From Antilocapra americana (Eukaryota; Chordata; Mammalia; Artiodactyla; Antilocapridae): a DNA stretch of 64,000 bases. Positions 1 to 10,534 of the stretch are shown piece by piece. Location: contig ML664152.1 in assembly GCA_007570785.1 (NCBI GenBank), positions 5,946,683 to 6,010,682 on the forward strand, written 5' to 3'. A model generated the notes under the pieces. That model did not search any database. It saw only the letters and a program-made list of their open reading frames with translations, and had not been told where the DNA came from. Position numbers and translations under genes: made by a program. The number at the start of each line of letters is the position of its first letter. Position 1 is the first letter of the stretch.

Positions 1-636
1 CCTGCTCTGGTGTCTGCAGGAGCCAGGCTTCCTGGGGGTCTCCTTACACAGACTCTCAGAGGACACGTCATGAGCAATGTTTCCCTTTGTCTCTGATGGA
101 CTTGGACCCCCCTTCTCATGCACAGGCACGCATGTATGCAGACTCACAAACAGCCCCCCACTCCCTGTCTTTGCCTGCACAAGCCTTAAGGTCATCATTA
201 TTTATTATGTCTGGGGGAATGCTGCCATCGCCCGTGACAACCATGATTAATGATAATGTGCAAACCTGAGGTAATTTGCTGACATATTAGATCTTTGTGA
301 GGCACCAGAATGGAAGCAGCATTTTTCAAATTCTGCTCTGCCGGAGCCCTGGGGGCTGCACTGGCTGCTGGTGGGAGGGGAGAGCAGCAGCTCCCGAAGT
401 TGCTGCTCCATTTTTAGTTATGTGTTTATTTGCTTATCATTATTGTTAATTTTTTAGATGAAGAAGAGTGTGTTCTACTAAAAAAAAAATGTTAGACAAC
501 AATGAGATAGAAGAGTCTGTGCTGAAAGGAGCATACCAAGGATATTCTTGGACCATTTCCTGGAACCTTCTAGATCTGTCTTTATGTGTTATTAGTTTGA
601 TTATTATCTATATTTGTTTGCATGTAGTTTGTTATT
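1..636. other. Unassigned sequence, no gene seen
   Basis: No recognisable gene or repeat family. The longest open frames are about 60-115 codons, and the larger one runs into the following SINE. AT-rich patches occur near 420-480. Confidence 0.5.
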
Positions 637-845
637 TAGTTGCTCAGTTGTGTCCCATGTTTTGCAACGCCTTAGATTCCTCTACCCTGAAATTCCTCTA
701 CACCAGGTTCCTCTACCCATGGGATTTCCTGGGTGAGAATGCTAGAGTGGGTTGTCATTTCCTCCTCCAGGGAATATTCCCCACCCGGGGATCAAACCCA
801 CGTCTCTTGTATTGACAGGCAGATTCCTTACCACTGAGCCACCTT
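637..845 (-). mobile_element. Bov-tA SINE, antisense
   Basis: Reads in reverse as the ruminant tRNA-derived SINE. The tRNA-like head lies at the right (reverse of the 'gagccacc ... ttaccactga' block) and the 3' body at the left, ending near 'tgctcagttgtgtcc'. It is clearly diverged in its 3' half. Confidence 0.85.
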
Positions 846-988
846 GAATCTACCCCTTCATTTATAGTTACTGATTATTTTCAGGGGTAGATTCCCAGTA
901 AGCTTCATAAGGCATTGCAACATTTATTTACTTCAAATTGCACACTTGATATAACCTTAATCATCATCCAAAGGAATATGTCCCTCTT

Positions 989-1531
989 GGGCTTCCCTTA
1001 GCTCAGTTGGTAAAGAATTCACCTGCAATGCAGGAGACCCCAGTTCAATTCCTGGGTTGGACTACTCTGTGGCTCAGCTGGTAAAGAATTCAGGAGAGGG
1101 CAAGGGTGGGATGATATGGGAGAATGGCATTAAAACATGTAACTTATTATATGTGACATCAATCACCAGCCCAGGTTTGATGCTTGATACAGGGTGCTCA
1201 GGGCTGGTGCACTGGGATGACCCAGAGGGATGGAATCGAGAGGGAGGTGGGAGGGGGGTTCTGGAAGGGGAACACATGTATACCCATGGCGGATTCATGT
1301 CAATGTATGGCAAAACCAACACGATAATGTAGAGAAAATAAATTAATTAATTAAACAAAAAGAATTCAGCTGCAATATGGGAGACATTGGTTCGATCCCT
1401 GGGTTGGCAAGATCCCCTGGAGAAGGGAAAGGCTACCCATTCCAGTATTCTGGTCTGGAGAATTCCATTGACTATATAGTCCATGAGGTTACAAAGACTC
1501 GGACACCACTGAGCAACTTTCACTTTCACTT
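989..1531 (+). mobile_element. Bov-tA/Bov-A2 SINE with two tRNA-like heads, split by an L1
   Basis: Two tandem tRNA-like units begin at about 989 and 1061. The second is interrupted by an L1-BT and resumes at about 1359. A good pol III B-box-like sequence (ggttcgatcc) is present at about 1389. The 3' body with 'ccagtattctgg' and 'gagcaactttcacttt' identifies the Bov-tA2-like type. The SINE predates the L1. Confidence 0.85.
1094..1358 (+). mobile_element. 5'-truncated L1-BT nested in a SINE, with TSD
   Basis: About 265 bases of L1-BT 3' UTR including the G-rich tract and 'tatggcaaaaccaacac', ending in an A-rich (aatt/aaac) tail. It is flanked by a perfect 11-bp duplication, aaagaattcag, at 1083-1093 and 1359-1369, the hallmark of target-primed reverse transcription. 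It contains no ORF2 sequence. Confidence 0.9.
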
Positions 1532-2196
1532 CTATGCATGCAGGTCAAGAGATCTTTCTATTTCAGTCTGGCCAATAAGTTCACAGCCATTAACTGAGAG
1601 GACCTGGCAGTTCTTTCCAGAATATAAACTGAGTGACTATGGCTGCTTTTTAGCAAGGTCTCTGCCAGTTTGGTAAACTGCCTCTTGATTCCTCCCAAAT
1701 GGCAGTGATGTTTCTGATCAAATAAATTTGTGCTGCATGTGAACTGTCTTGTTTGCTGAGAAGTAGGTTCACAGCCCACCAACAGAGCCGACCTGGATGA
1801 CCTTTGCAACAAAAATATCAAGGCTCTTCTGTGTGTGTGCTAATGAGCCTGGGAAGCTGTGCTTTCTCTTCTTTCCTGCTTCATGGAGATGCACGCTATT
1901 CTGCACCAAGCTTCTGCATTGTGCACACAGATCCAGGGAGAGGTAGCACTCCCCAAATTCTTGAAGGAGACAGACTCGCAGACACACAGAGTAATTGTTT
2001 TGAAAAAGGAGTACCAGTCACTCTTTTTTTTAACAAAAAACCACTCTAGCACACAAACATTAGAAATAAACCACCTCCTCTGAAACAAACCCACACATGA
2101 AACAGACCAAATCAACTATTCTTTTGTTTGATTTTGAACTCTGCAGTATTAGCCTTGACTCTCCAAGTTCCACGTGTGTGTTTGGGGGAGTGAATT
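1532..2196. other. Unassigned sequence
   Basis: No gene recognised. Two imperfect copies of a roughly 30-base motif, gttcacagcc...gacctgg, lie near 1579 and 1767. An AATAAA-like stretch lies at about 1720. It might be a fragment of an unrecognised LTR. Confidence 0.35.
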
Positions 2197-2396
2197 TTCT
2201 TCGGTCGTAACCGACTCTTTGTGACCCTATGGTTGTAGCCCGCCAGGCTCCTCTGTCCATGGGAATCCTCCAGGCAAAAATACAGAAGTGGGTTGCCATG
2301 CCCTCCTCCAGGGGATCTTCATGACCCAGAGGTTGAACCTGTGTCTCTTAAGTCTCCTGCATTGACAGACAAGTTCTTTACCACTAGCACCACCTA
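2197..2396 (-). mobile_element. Bov-tA SINE, antisense
   Basis: Antisense Bov-tA body ('aggctcctctgtccatggga', 'gtgggttgcca', 'ctcctccaggggatctt') ending at the tRNA-like head near 2396. Confidence 0.88.
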
Positions 2397-3048
2397 GTAA
2401 TTAACAATCCAAGATAAAATTATTTCAAAATGAAGTTTTATCCCTCTCTCTTTTTCCTTTTAGGGAACAATATGGCCAGTACAAGATGTATGTTTATCTC
2501 TAACTGAAACAAATTTATGAAAATTAGAACTGAAAGATTGAAAGATGATTATTTCCCAGAAGTTTTCTTTCATTTTAAAAAAGTGATTTATTCAGGATAA
2601 CTTTAAATAACTCTTCCTGAATTTAAAATATGATTCAATATGAAAAAAAATAACTTCACAGCCATCTCCTCAGGAACATGTGTTTGGAGACGTGATGTAA
2701 TCTTATGCTCTAAATTTAAGAATTGAAGGGTGAAATGTCCCCATTCTCCATATTTATGCACTGGCACACCATTTGATATGTCTAAGTGACAAATAGATGT
2801 CACTTTGTCTAAGTGACATCACAGAACTAAAGGCTGCCACAGTGAGCTTCATCACTGGACAGGCTCTTCACTGCTCTGAGCTTTCCCTCCTGGTAGGATG
2901 ATGGAACAGGACTTCTCCCTCTCAGCAAAGGTCAGATGTGGTCATAGCTTCCTGGAGGGTGGAGCTGGGTTGCTAAGAGTGAAGGCTGTCTCCACAGCTA
3001 TTCAGCCCTGTGCCCTTGGGCAGGTGGTCGACAGTATAGATTCAGTGC
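2397..3048. other. Unassigned sequence
   Basis: No gene, RNA or repeat family recognised. Moderately AT-rich on the left, with only short open frames. Confidence 0.45.
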
Positions 3049-3237
3049 CAGGGTTCCCAGCCTCCAGGATCTAATGCCTGATGATCTGAGATTGTGATAT
3101 AATAATAGAAATAAAGTGCGCATTAAATGGAATGCTCTTGAATTATCTTGGAAACAACGTCCTCCCATCCCACCATCAGTGAAAAAATTATCTTCCATAA
3201 AACCAGTTCCTGGTGCCAAAAAAGGTGGGGGTTGCTG
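3049..3237. mobile_element. hAT-like non-autonomous DNA transposon
   Basis: The left end begins cagggttcccagcc. The right end, reversed, begins cagcaacccccacc. These are imperfect terminal inverted repeats of the CAGGGGTCCCCAACC type. The interior 'atctaatgcctgatgatctgag' and 'aattatcttccataaaacc' match a widespread mammalian MER element remembered as hAT-Tip100-like. The exact family name is uncertain. At 189 bases it has no coding capacity, and no clear 8-bp target duplication survives. Confidence 0.6.
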
Positions 3238-4475
3238 GCATGGTTGGTCTCCATTGTCCATTTCTCCATCAATGAAGCAAGGGGAAAACAGAGCCCTGCT
3301 GATCAGGCCACTGTGGGGGATTCAATGATTTTATCCCTGCCAGTCACTTAGAATCAGAACCTTAGTACCACTCCATGCATACTTAGTTGCTATATTTTCT
3401 TTTTTTTTTAAAGCCCTGGGTAAAGAATCACTGTAAATCTAGTGACATTTCTGTCCATAACCAGCTGGTACCCAAAGAGGTAGATTCTCCTCAGCTGTGA
3501 AATAAGGGAAGGTCCAAAACCATCCTGATCATATTAATTAGCTTGTCTCTGACTAATGGGAGCTCCTTTCTCTGGTTTGTAAACTCACTACTTTCTCGGC
3601 CTGTGAAGTCAGAACTTAAGAGGCTAAGTGCTGCCCAGTAGTGAATAATTAAGCAAATATATTTGTGTTAAAATATACAACAAAAATTTAAAATAATAAC
3701 CTAAATTGATATATTTTTAAATTCTTTAGACCTTCAGTTAACCTAGAAAAAAAACCCTGAACTTTAAATAATAGTAAAGAGAAAGTAAAACGTTTATTTT
3801 GATAGGATAACTTGCTACTAAGTGATCAAAGTTTGTGTTAATGACAGTGAACCTCTGAAAAGAAAGTTGCCAGGGATGGATGTTTCCCAGTTACACCTTA
3901 CCCCCTATGATGCATTAAAGGGTGAAAACACTAGAAAAGAAATGGCTAGAGAAAATAGAATATGATGACTAGAGTCTAGGTATGAAAAACCATAAAATAT
4001 CCGTAATGAAAGTACAGTTGCTAAACAAAACCAAAATGACTCAATACTTTTTTTTGTATATATAGCATTCCAAGCCTGCCAGTTTAAGACTCTGATTTCT
4101 TTGTTAGCCTTGAATTAACTATATGGATTTAAAAAACACAACACTGATCAAACTTCATGACTCTGAGTAACCTTAGTACTGTGTTTGGAACGTGAACACC
4201 ACCTCCTCACCAAAAAAAAGGAAAGAAAGAAGTGCATGAATGGGAGATTGAGCTTCAGTGTTACTTTGTAGCTGACCCTTGGCGATGGAGTGGTAAAGCT
4301 CTCAAACCAACTTCAACAAGCAATCTTGCCCAGGTGAGGAAGCTACTAAATAGCGCAGGTGGCTCTGAGGTGATGCTATTGCAAGCCCACCCCTGTCATC
4401 CATTGCAGGATGCAAGGCTCTTGGATATTCTGCTTGCATTGCTTTTTCCTATAAAGCAGACTTTAGGGGAAGAGT
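3238..4475. other. Unassigned sequence left of the LTR element
   Basis: No gene recognised. AT-rich between about 3650 and 4200. The 4232-4470 stretch has an open frame of 87 codons without a recognisable domain. It could be host flank or part of an adjoining retroelement. Confidence 0.4.
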
Positions 4476-4799
4476 CATTGGCCAGGTGGCAGTGATCAGG
4501 CTCTCTCGCCCCACATTTCGTGAGAAATGATTATGTAATAGCTGAGATCACTTACAGCACTGAGCATGTGAGCCATGAGGTACTCACTTGGCCATGGGCT
4601 ACTTTTGTTCTGGAAGTATTATAAGCTCCACCTGGAAAGTCCTTGCGGGTGCGCTGGGGTGTGTAAATGTCTGTTGCTGCCACGGCCACCACCAGAGAAT
4701 AAACATGTCTGCAGCTCCTACAGCTCCTCACATTTTCTTCCAGCCTCTAAGCCCATGCCTTGCCTACGGGTTCGGCCAACAGTGTCATACAGCAAGACA
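4476..4799 (+). repeat. 5' LTR of an old endogenous retrovirus-like element
   Basis: About 324 bases that recur, at roughly three-quarters identity by eye, at 6580-6918. Shared landmarks are ttggccaggtgg, tactcacttggcca, ctacttttgtt, aagctccacctggaaag and ctcctcacattttcttccag. A TATA-like box (4620-4624) is followed about 75 bases later by AATAAA (4698-4703), as expected for U3/R. It ends in agcaagaca (CA terminus). The left edge is uncertain by about 20 bases because the TG start is decayed to CA. Confidence 0.75.
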
Positions 4800-4801
4800 A
4801 T

Positions 4802-4821
4802 TGGCATAGTCAACAGGATTC
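4802..4821 (+). promoter_or_regulatory. Putative primer-binding site resembling tRNA-Ser
   Basis: Two bases after the LTR end is tggcatagtcaacaggattc. The complement of the 3' end of mammalian tRNA-Ser (with CCA) reads tggcgtagtcggcaggattc, giving 17 of 20 matches. All three differences are G to A. The spacing and position are those of a retroviral PBS. The tRNA sequence was recalled, not searched. Confidence 0.7.
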
Positions 4822-6579
4822 CCAGCAGGTGGAGGAGCCTGAGGCTCCAGTGAATGGAGAAAGCCAGTGGCCACAGCATAGCATGTAGAACCCAGTGACT
4901 GAGGTCCTCTCTGTGGAAGACTGGGAGACAGTGGATGGGTTCCAGGATAGAATTGAGAAGGTGTTACAGGCAGCGAGTTCCTCTTTGCTGGACAAGGCAG
5001 GATGACTGCTGCTGGCACCGTGGGCTGCATTTTCCCGACTGCCCTGAAGGTGAATATGGGTCATGCCCTACGCAATGCAGTGCAGGTGTGTGATGTGCAG
5101 AGATGCTTGGAAGAACCAGCTCAATGTATAATGGCATTAGAACAAGAACTTTGTGACCCTGAAGAACCCAGCATCTCTGATAGCAAGGTCATAAGGGAAC
5201 ATTATAAGACTACAGGTGCCCACTTGTTAGCAAGGCCCATTGTGCAGCAGAAGGACAGGGCCAAGAAGGCGTGCATGCCCTGGGAGACCTTGGGTGCCAA
5301 GAAGGAGAGGAACAGGACAGACTCTGCAGTCAGGATGAAGTCCACGAAGGCTGGCAAAGTGCAAGGCGAGAGAGAAAAAAGGCAAAAGGGAAACGGAAAC
5401 CATAGAGCTGGGTCAGGGCCTGCTGAACCCATCCCCGTGGAGCCCTGAGGAGTCCACTGAGACTGCAGAGAGCCAGAAACGCTGCTCAGGATGGCAAGTG
5501 AAGTGCAGAAAATACCAGGACCTGGGCTTCAGAGTGGTGGACAATGACGGGGAAACCATCACTGTGCTTGGAGCCAGCCGGACATCCATCCTTTCAGCTT
5601 CTACATTGGCCCAATGAGTGGAGGATCCTCCAGAAGCTGACAAATGCTTTACAGGTCGTAAATGAGACACCATTTTGAACAATGCACCTCTTTTGATTCC
5701 TTAACTGCTACCTCGATGTTGGCAAGCTTGAGAGAAGTAGAGGGACGGCAGCAGGCAGAGGGGATTCGAAGTGTGAAGGCCCCTACCAGGTAAGAGAATG
5801 CAGATGCAGGCTGATGTGCTGGCGGCGGGAGTTGACAGAAATAAAATTGATAAAACAGCCCAATGCTCTGCTCTTGGAGCAATGGAGGCAACTGAGACTG
5901 GAGCAGCAGTTTACCAAGTGTGGGAAGCACCCACAGCAAGAGATACAGGCGGTCCAGTTAGAAGATTACATGGAGCCCATGATGTTCCTTTGGATGCCCT
6001 TTCACACTTTGAAATACTATAAAGGCTGTGTCCTTCCCTTCGGAAATTGCATGGCTCTCTGTGTGGAGGTGAACTGTAAAGTTTGTGTCCCGTGATGTGC
6101 TACTAACCTGGTTCTCTTGCAGATTTAGAACAATGTGAACCAGGGCTTATAAAGCATTTGGAATCATGTGGGTGGGCTGTGAACGCCTCAAAAATCCCCC
6201 CTTTCAAGGGGTGGGCCTGGCACCTGTGGGGGGTTTAAATCCCACGGGGGTAGAGTTGCCTGTGTGGACGTGCTCCTGCAGTCTCTCAAGGACAGACTGT
6301 GGACTGGACTTGGCCTTGGGAGATAAAGGCACTCCACACGTGGCAGGTGGCTCTCCTTTTCCCATGAGGGTAAGGACTGCCAACATGAGTTCCAGGTGAT
6401 ACTTACTGAGTTTTTCTATATGTTGGGGATGGAACTCTTTGTTTTTGTAGCATCTACTGCCATCGCAGGTTGTAAATCCAAGTGTCAGTGTTACTTGCCA
6501 AGGAAATGTCACAGAAGATGGACTACACATAGCTTGTGAGGCGAGAGACCCTGAAAGTGTTGGAACATAGGGAAAAAGC
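4822..6579 (+). mobile_element. Internal region of the LTR element, no recognisable pol
   Basis: About 1.76 kb lies between the LTRs, much shorter than a complete retrovirus. I could not find a reverse transcriptase YXDD box, a protease DTG/DSG motif, integrase, or a CCHC zinc knuckle in any frame. Protein-like stretches occur in several frames (about 4880-4975, 5002-5448 and 5780-6090), consistent with a decayed gag-like or other coding region broken by stops and frameshifts. An A/G-rich run just before the 3' LTR (agggaaaaagc, about 6570-6579) could be the polypurine tract. It may be a non-autonomous element or an internally deleted provirus. The family is not identified; an ERV-L/MaLR-type origin is possible but unproven. 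Confidence 0.55.
5002..5448 (+). pseudogene. 148-codon open remnant inside the LTR element
   Basis: The longest open frame of the internal region. The translated product has an acidic middle (around residues 40-60) and a strongly basic, lysine/arginine-rich last 50 residues. It has no signal peptide, membrane segment or zinc knuckle. Its position after the 5' LTR and PBS fits a gag-like gene. The adjacent sequence in other frames also looks protein-like, so the original gene was probably longer and is now frameshifted. I do not recognise the family, so a function cannot be assigned. The fairly well preserved frame may simply be chance in a GC-richer stretch. Confidence 0.35.
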
Positions 6580-6918
6580 TGTTGGCCAGGTGGCGGTGGT
6601 CAGTCTATCTCACTTCATTTTTTGTCAATAATGACTATGTAACAGCAAAGATCACTTATAGAACTGAGCGTGCGCGTCACGAGGTACTCACTTGGCCACG
6701 GGCTACTTTTGTTCCATAAGCATAAATAAGCTCCACCTGGAAAGCCCTTGCAGGTGTGTTGGGCTGTTTCGCTTTGTCTGCTGAGGCCACCGCCACCCCA
6801 CCCACCGTTAGGGAACAGGCACATCTGCAGCTCCTATGGCTCCTCACATTTTCTTCCAGCCTCTTAGCTGGCACCTTGCCTCCCCTGGGCTCAGTGAACA
6901 GTGAGCTACAGCAAGACA
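6580..6918 (+). repeat. 3' LTR of the old retrovirus-like element
   Basis: Homologous to 4476-4799. It begins tgttggccaggtgg and ends agcaagaca. The TATA-like box has become cataaataagctcc, and the AATAAA equivalent is lost near 6810. No convincing 4-6-bp target duplication remains outside the two LTRs (agagt on the left, gacat on the right), as expected for an old insertion. Confidence 0.72.
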
Positions 6919-7299
6919 GACATATGAAACTAATGGCCTAATAGAGTTCATGGTTAGTCAGATTTACTAAATTTTTATTGTTTGAGCAGCTCTCTTCACT
7001 GTATAAGGTTACAGAACTTTTCTTTTGTGGCCAAATATGAAATAAAATATATAACTTCATTATTTTGAGTTATAACATTTATAGTAAGTATGTCATTGTT
7101 ACATAAAAGACAAAAGATAGATGTGCTGTAAAATATTCAGGACACAGGAATGATTATTAAAAAGTGAGAAACCCCTATACGCCTATGCCCCAGAGATGAA
7201 CAATTTTAAACTTGTTGGAGTAGGTTTATCTAAATTTTTCTTCTATGGTAATGTAATGTTATGCTTTTTTCCCCTACTGAACTTCTTTTTAAAAAATGT
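6919..7299. other. Unassigned AT-rich sequence
   Basis: No gene or repeat recognised between the LTR element and the CHR-type SINE. Confidence 0.45.
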
Positions 7300-7430
7300 T
7301 AAAGTTTTATTTGTTTGGCTGGGCTAGGTCTTAGTTGCAGCACGTGGGATCTAGCTCCCTTACCAGGGATCAAACCTAGGCCCCCTGAATTGACACTAGA
7401 ATCCTAGCTACTGGACCATCAGGGAAGTCC
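7300..7430 (-). mobile_element. CHR-type (tRNA-Glu-derived) SINE, antisense
   Basis: Carries the cetartiodactyl CHR signature in reverse: 'ggtcttagttgcagcacgtgggatct', 'accagggatcaaacc', 'ctggaccatcagggaagtcc'. The tRNA-like head is at the right. Confidence 0.8.
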
Positions 7431-7835
7431 TTGAGCCTATTAAAAACACACTTTTGCATAGCATATATTTGCCTCATTGGCCCTGTTAATCAAACATTAT
7501 ATGTAAATAATTTTTTAATCCCTCCATTTCCCTCCACAAAGGCCATCCCTTCCATCAGTTTTTACTAGTCCTTTTGCTATTCACTTTACCAAATTTATTT
7601 AATTTTAAATTTACTTTAAAATTATTGCCTTCTTTAAATTTCTTCCTACATTAATAAGTTTGTAAGTCCTATTCATCTATCTACTGATTTTGTGTTACAA
7701 TAGATTGGAAACTTAGTCAGACATCCTGTATTCCCCTGCATTTGTCTCAGTTTTTAGTCAAGTCCACTATAACCATATGAATACCATGAACCACTGAGGC
7801 AGGTAGTACACTATAATCACGTTTTCCCTTTTTGT
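7431..7835. other. Unassigned AT-rich sequence
   Basis: Low-complexity AT-rich DNA without recognisable features. Confidence 0.4.
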
Positions 7836-8505
7836 CATTTTTAATTTTTTTTGGAGTAGAGCTGCTTGCAATGTTTTGTTGGTTTCTGCTGCACAGCAAA
7901 ATGACTCAGCTATACATAAAAATACTTCCTCTTTTTTTTTTCAATTTCCTTCCCATTTAGGTGCTGCAGAGCTTTGATTAGAGTTCCCTGTGCTGTACAA
8001 TAGATTCTCATTAGTTGATTATTTCATATAGCATCGATAGTATGGGTTTCCCAGGTGGCACTAGTGGTAAAGAACCCGCTACCAATTCAGAAGACATAGA
8101 AACACTGTTCAATCCCTGGGTCGGGAAGCTCCCCTGGAGGAGGGCATGGCAGCCCACTCCAGTCTTCTTGCCTGGAGAACCCCATGGACAGAAGGCCTGG
8201 GAGCCTGGTGGTCTATGGTCCATCGGGTGGCAAAGAGTTGGGCGCGGCTGAAGCGACTTAGCACACATGTACCTGTCAATAGTATATATATGTTAATCTC
8301 ACCCCCTTCCCCTTCTTTGTGTCCATTTGTTTGTTTCCTACATCTGTGTCTCTATCTCTGTGTTGTAAATAAGATCACTGATACCTTTTTTCTAGATTCC
8401 ACATATATGGGTTATTTTATGATATGTTTTTCTCCATCTGCCTTACTTCATTTTGTATGACAGTCTGGGTCCATCCAACATTTTTGCTTGAAACAGCTAA
8501 GACTT
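7836..8505 (-). mobile_element. Artiodactyl L1 3' end, antisense, split by a SINE
   Basis: Matches the older artiodactyl L1 3' UTR and ORF2 end in reverse ('gagttccctgtgctgtacaa', 'ttctcattagttgatt', 'ccttacttcattttgtatga'). It is interrupted by a Bov-tA at 8044-8275 and resumes at about 8276. Confidence 0.75.
8044..8275 (+). mobile_element. Bov-tA SINE inserted in an L1
   Basis: Full-length sense Bov-tA from 'gggtttcccaggtggcac' to the 3' end 'gaagcgacttagcacac'. It is flanked by tcgatagtat (8034-8043) and tcaatagtat (8276-8285), a 10-bp duplication with one mismatch. Confidence 0.9.
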
Positions 8506-8775
8506 CCACGCTTCTCAGTTCAGAACAGTTTTCCACACAGGCATGTGGGTCAGGCAACTTATCAGTTCTAGAGCTTCCCTAGACCCCTCATCCCTGGATG
8601 CCAGTCTGAAGTGGCCGACCCCTGCAGGGCCCCAGCCCCTCTGTGTGCCTCCCAGCACTCCTTACATTTCTCCCTGGTGTTGGGTTTCCCAAGTCCTGTA
8701 TCTTCCTCTCAGTTTTCCTTCTTCCTCTTCCACCTAGTCACTTCTGAGCAAGGGTGCCTGAGATCTACATTCACA

Positions 8776-8985
8776 GGGCGGGAAGGAGAGGGTGGGACAA
8801 ACTGCAAGTATCATTGGCATACACACGCTACCATGTGTGAAACAGAGAGCTCGTGCGGAGCTGCTGTATAGCACAGGGATCCCAGCTCAGAGCTCGGTGA
8901 TGACCCAGAGGGGTGGCATGGCGGTGGGGTAGGAGCGAGGTCCAAGCGGGAGGGGGTATGTGTATACATACAGCTAATTTGGAGA
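8776..8985 (+). mobile_element. Artiodactyl L1 3' fragment
   Basis: Matches the sense version of the artiodactyl L1 3' UTR ('accatgtgtgaaa', 'gctgctgtatagcacaggga', 'gatgacccagaggggtgg', 'gtatacatacagct'). It stops before the 3' terminus and has no A-tail. Confidence 0.65.
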
Positions 8986-9502
8986 AAATGGTATTTGTTT
9001 TCTTCTTTTTCTCTTCTCTCTTCCTCTTCATCCTTTCTTTCTGTCTCTCTGATATGTAATTGTATTTTTTAACTAGTTTCCTACTCTTGGGGCTTTCATC
9101 TTATCCCTTCATTTTCATTGTTATAAACATTGCCAGTTAAAAAAAAAGTCCAATATTTGAGCATATCTCTTTGCACATACATTTTACAATATGCCATCGT
9201 TTTCCAGATTACCCTCCAAAATATAAGTTTCATGTCTACCAAGTTTGTTTAAGAGTAATGGCTCTTCTCCTACCCTTTTCAAAATTAAGCCTTATCTCTT
9301 TTATCATTTTCAATTTGACAGGCAAATTAATTTCATGCCATCTTTCATTCTTCTGAATATATGCCTTTGGAAAGCAATATATTTCTGAAAGTAGAGCATT
9401 TATTCTTTCACATAAATAGTCATATGGCAATTCCTACTGATAAAGACAAATGGTAAAAAATTTAAACAAATTTGTAGATAAAGATCAATTAAATATTTAA
9501 GT
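8986..9502. other. Unassigned AT-rich sequence
   Basis: No gene or repeat recognised. Pyrimidine-rich around 9000-9050. Confidence 0.4.
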
Positions 9503-9513
9503 AATTATGAATT

Positions 9514-9725
9514 CCCTGTGGCTCAGCGGGAAAGAATCTGCCTGCAATGCAGGGATGCAGGAGACCTGAGTTCGATCCATGGATCAGAAAGATCCGCTGG
9601 AGTATTAAATAGCGACCCGCTCCGATATTTGCCTGGGAAATCCCACGGACAGAGGAGCCCGGCAGGCTACAGTCCATGGGGTCGTGGTGTCTGACACAAC
9701 TGAGCAACTAAGCATAGCACAGCAC
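9514..9725 (+). mobile_element. Bov-tA SINE with TSD
   Basis: Sense Bov-tA with head, body and 'gacacaactgagcaactaag' 3' end. Flanking copies aattatgaatt (9503-9513) and aactatgaatt (9726-9736) form an 11-bp duplication with one mismatch. Confidence 0.9.
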
Positions 9726-9736
9726 AACTATGAATT

Positions 9737-10534
9737 AAATGTGCGTGTATGTGTGTAAAGAGATAGTATGGTAGGTTAAAAAACAAACCAAAAAATTCTG
9801 CTGTATCTTTGTGTCAATAACATCTTACATTTAAACTGGAATGTTGTTTTCTATCTCTTTTATTTTTTAAATGCAGGTGAAGTACCAATGGCCAGAATGT
9901 GAGAGCCCCCTGGTGGTGAAAGCGGCGAAAATGCCTTTAGACACAGAGACTAGCGTATTTATCCTTGGCTTAAATTCTAAATCCCTGAGATCCAGGTATT
10001 TTTAAAGCTCCTGGAAATATAGGGGGCAAAGTTAATAAAAAGATTAATGACGTTAACTCAAAATTTTAAAGTTTTCAAATGTAATTTCATTAGGGAAAAT
10101 TATGATTTTTGGAGGTGATAAAGAACTAAGTTCAATCGAGTTCCTATGAATGTCCCTGGAAACCGCAGAAATCAAACCTATATGTCAGGTCACAGAGGAG
10201 TTATGATGTGCTTGGAGCCTTGATGATCACTCTCAGCAATTTTAAAGCCCTTTGAGATAGTGTCCAAGAAATTGCTGTCATTTTGCCTTGAAGAAAGTGA
10301 GGATATGCAAGCTGGAGAAGATAGGAAATGTGTCAGTTATTTGTAAGGGTCAGAAGGGCTTTGTAATAGTGATATTTGTAATAGTGTAAAATTTGTGCAA
10401 ATATTTGTACAAATTGTACAAATAGTATAATATTTGTAATACTGGTTCCCCTCCGCACCTGGACAGCAAAGGCATAAAATAGAAACTGGGAGTAGGGGAG
10501 CAGTTTCAGGTCCATATAAGGAGGAATTTGCAAT
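9737..10534. other. Unassigned sequence
   Basis: No gene recognised. The 10370-10440 stretch is an imperfect tandem of 'aatatttgtaca/aatagt'-like words. Confidence 0.4.

Noticed and set aside
4232..4495. 87-codon frame left of the LTR element as an extra gag-like gene
   Set aside because: It lies outside the LTR pair, runs into the 5' LTR and has no recognisable motif.
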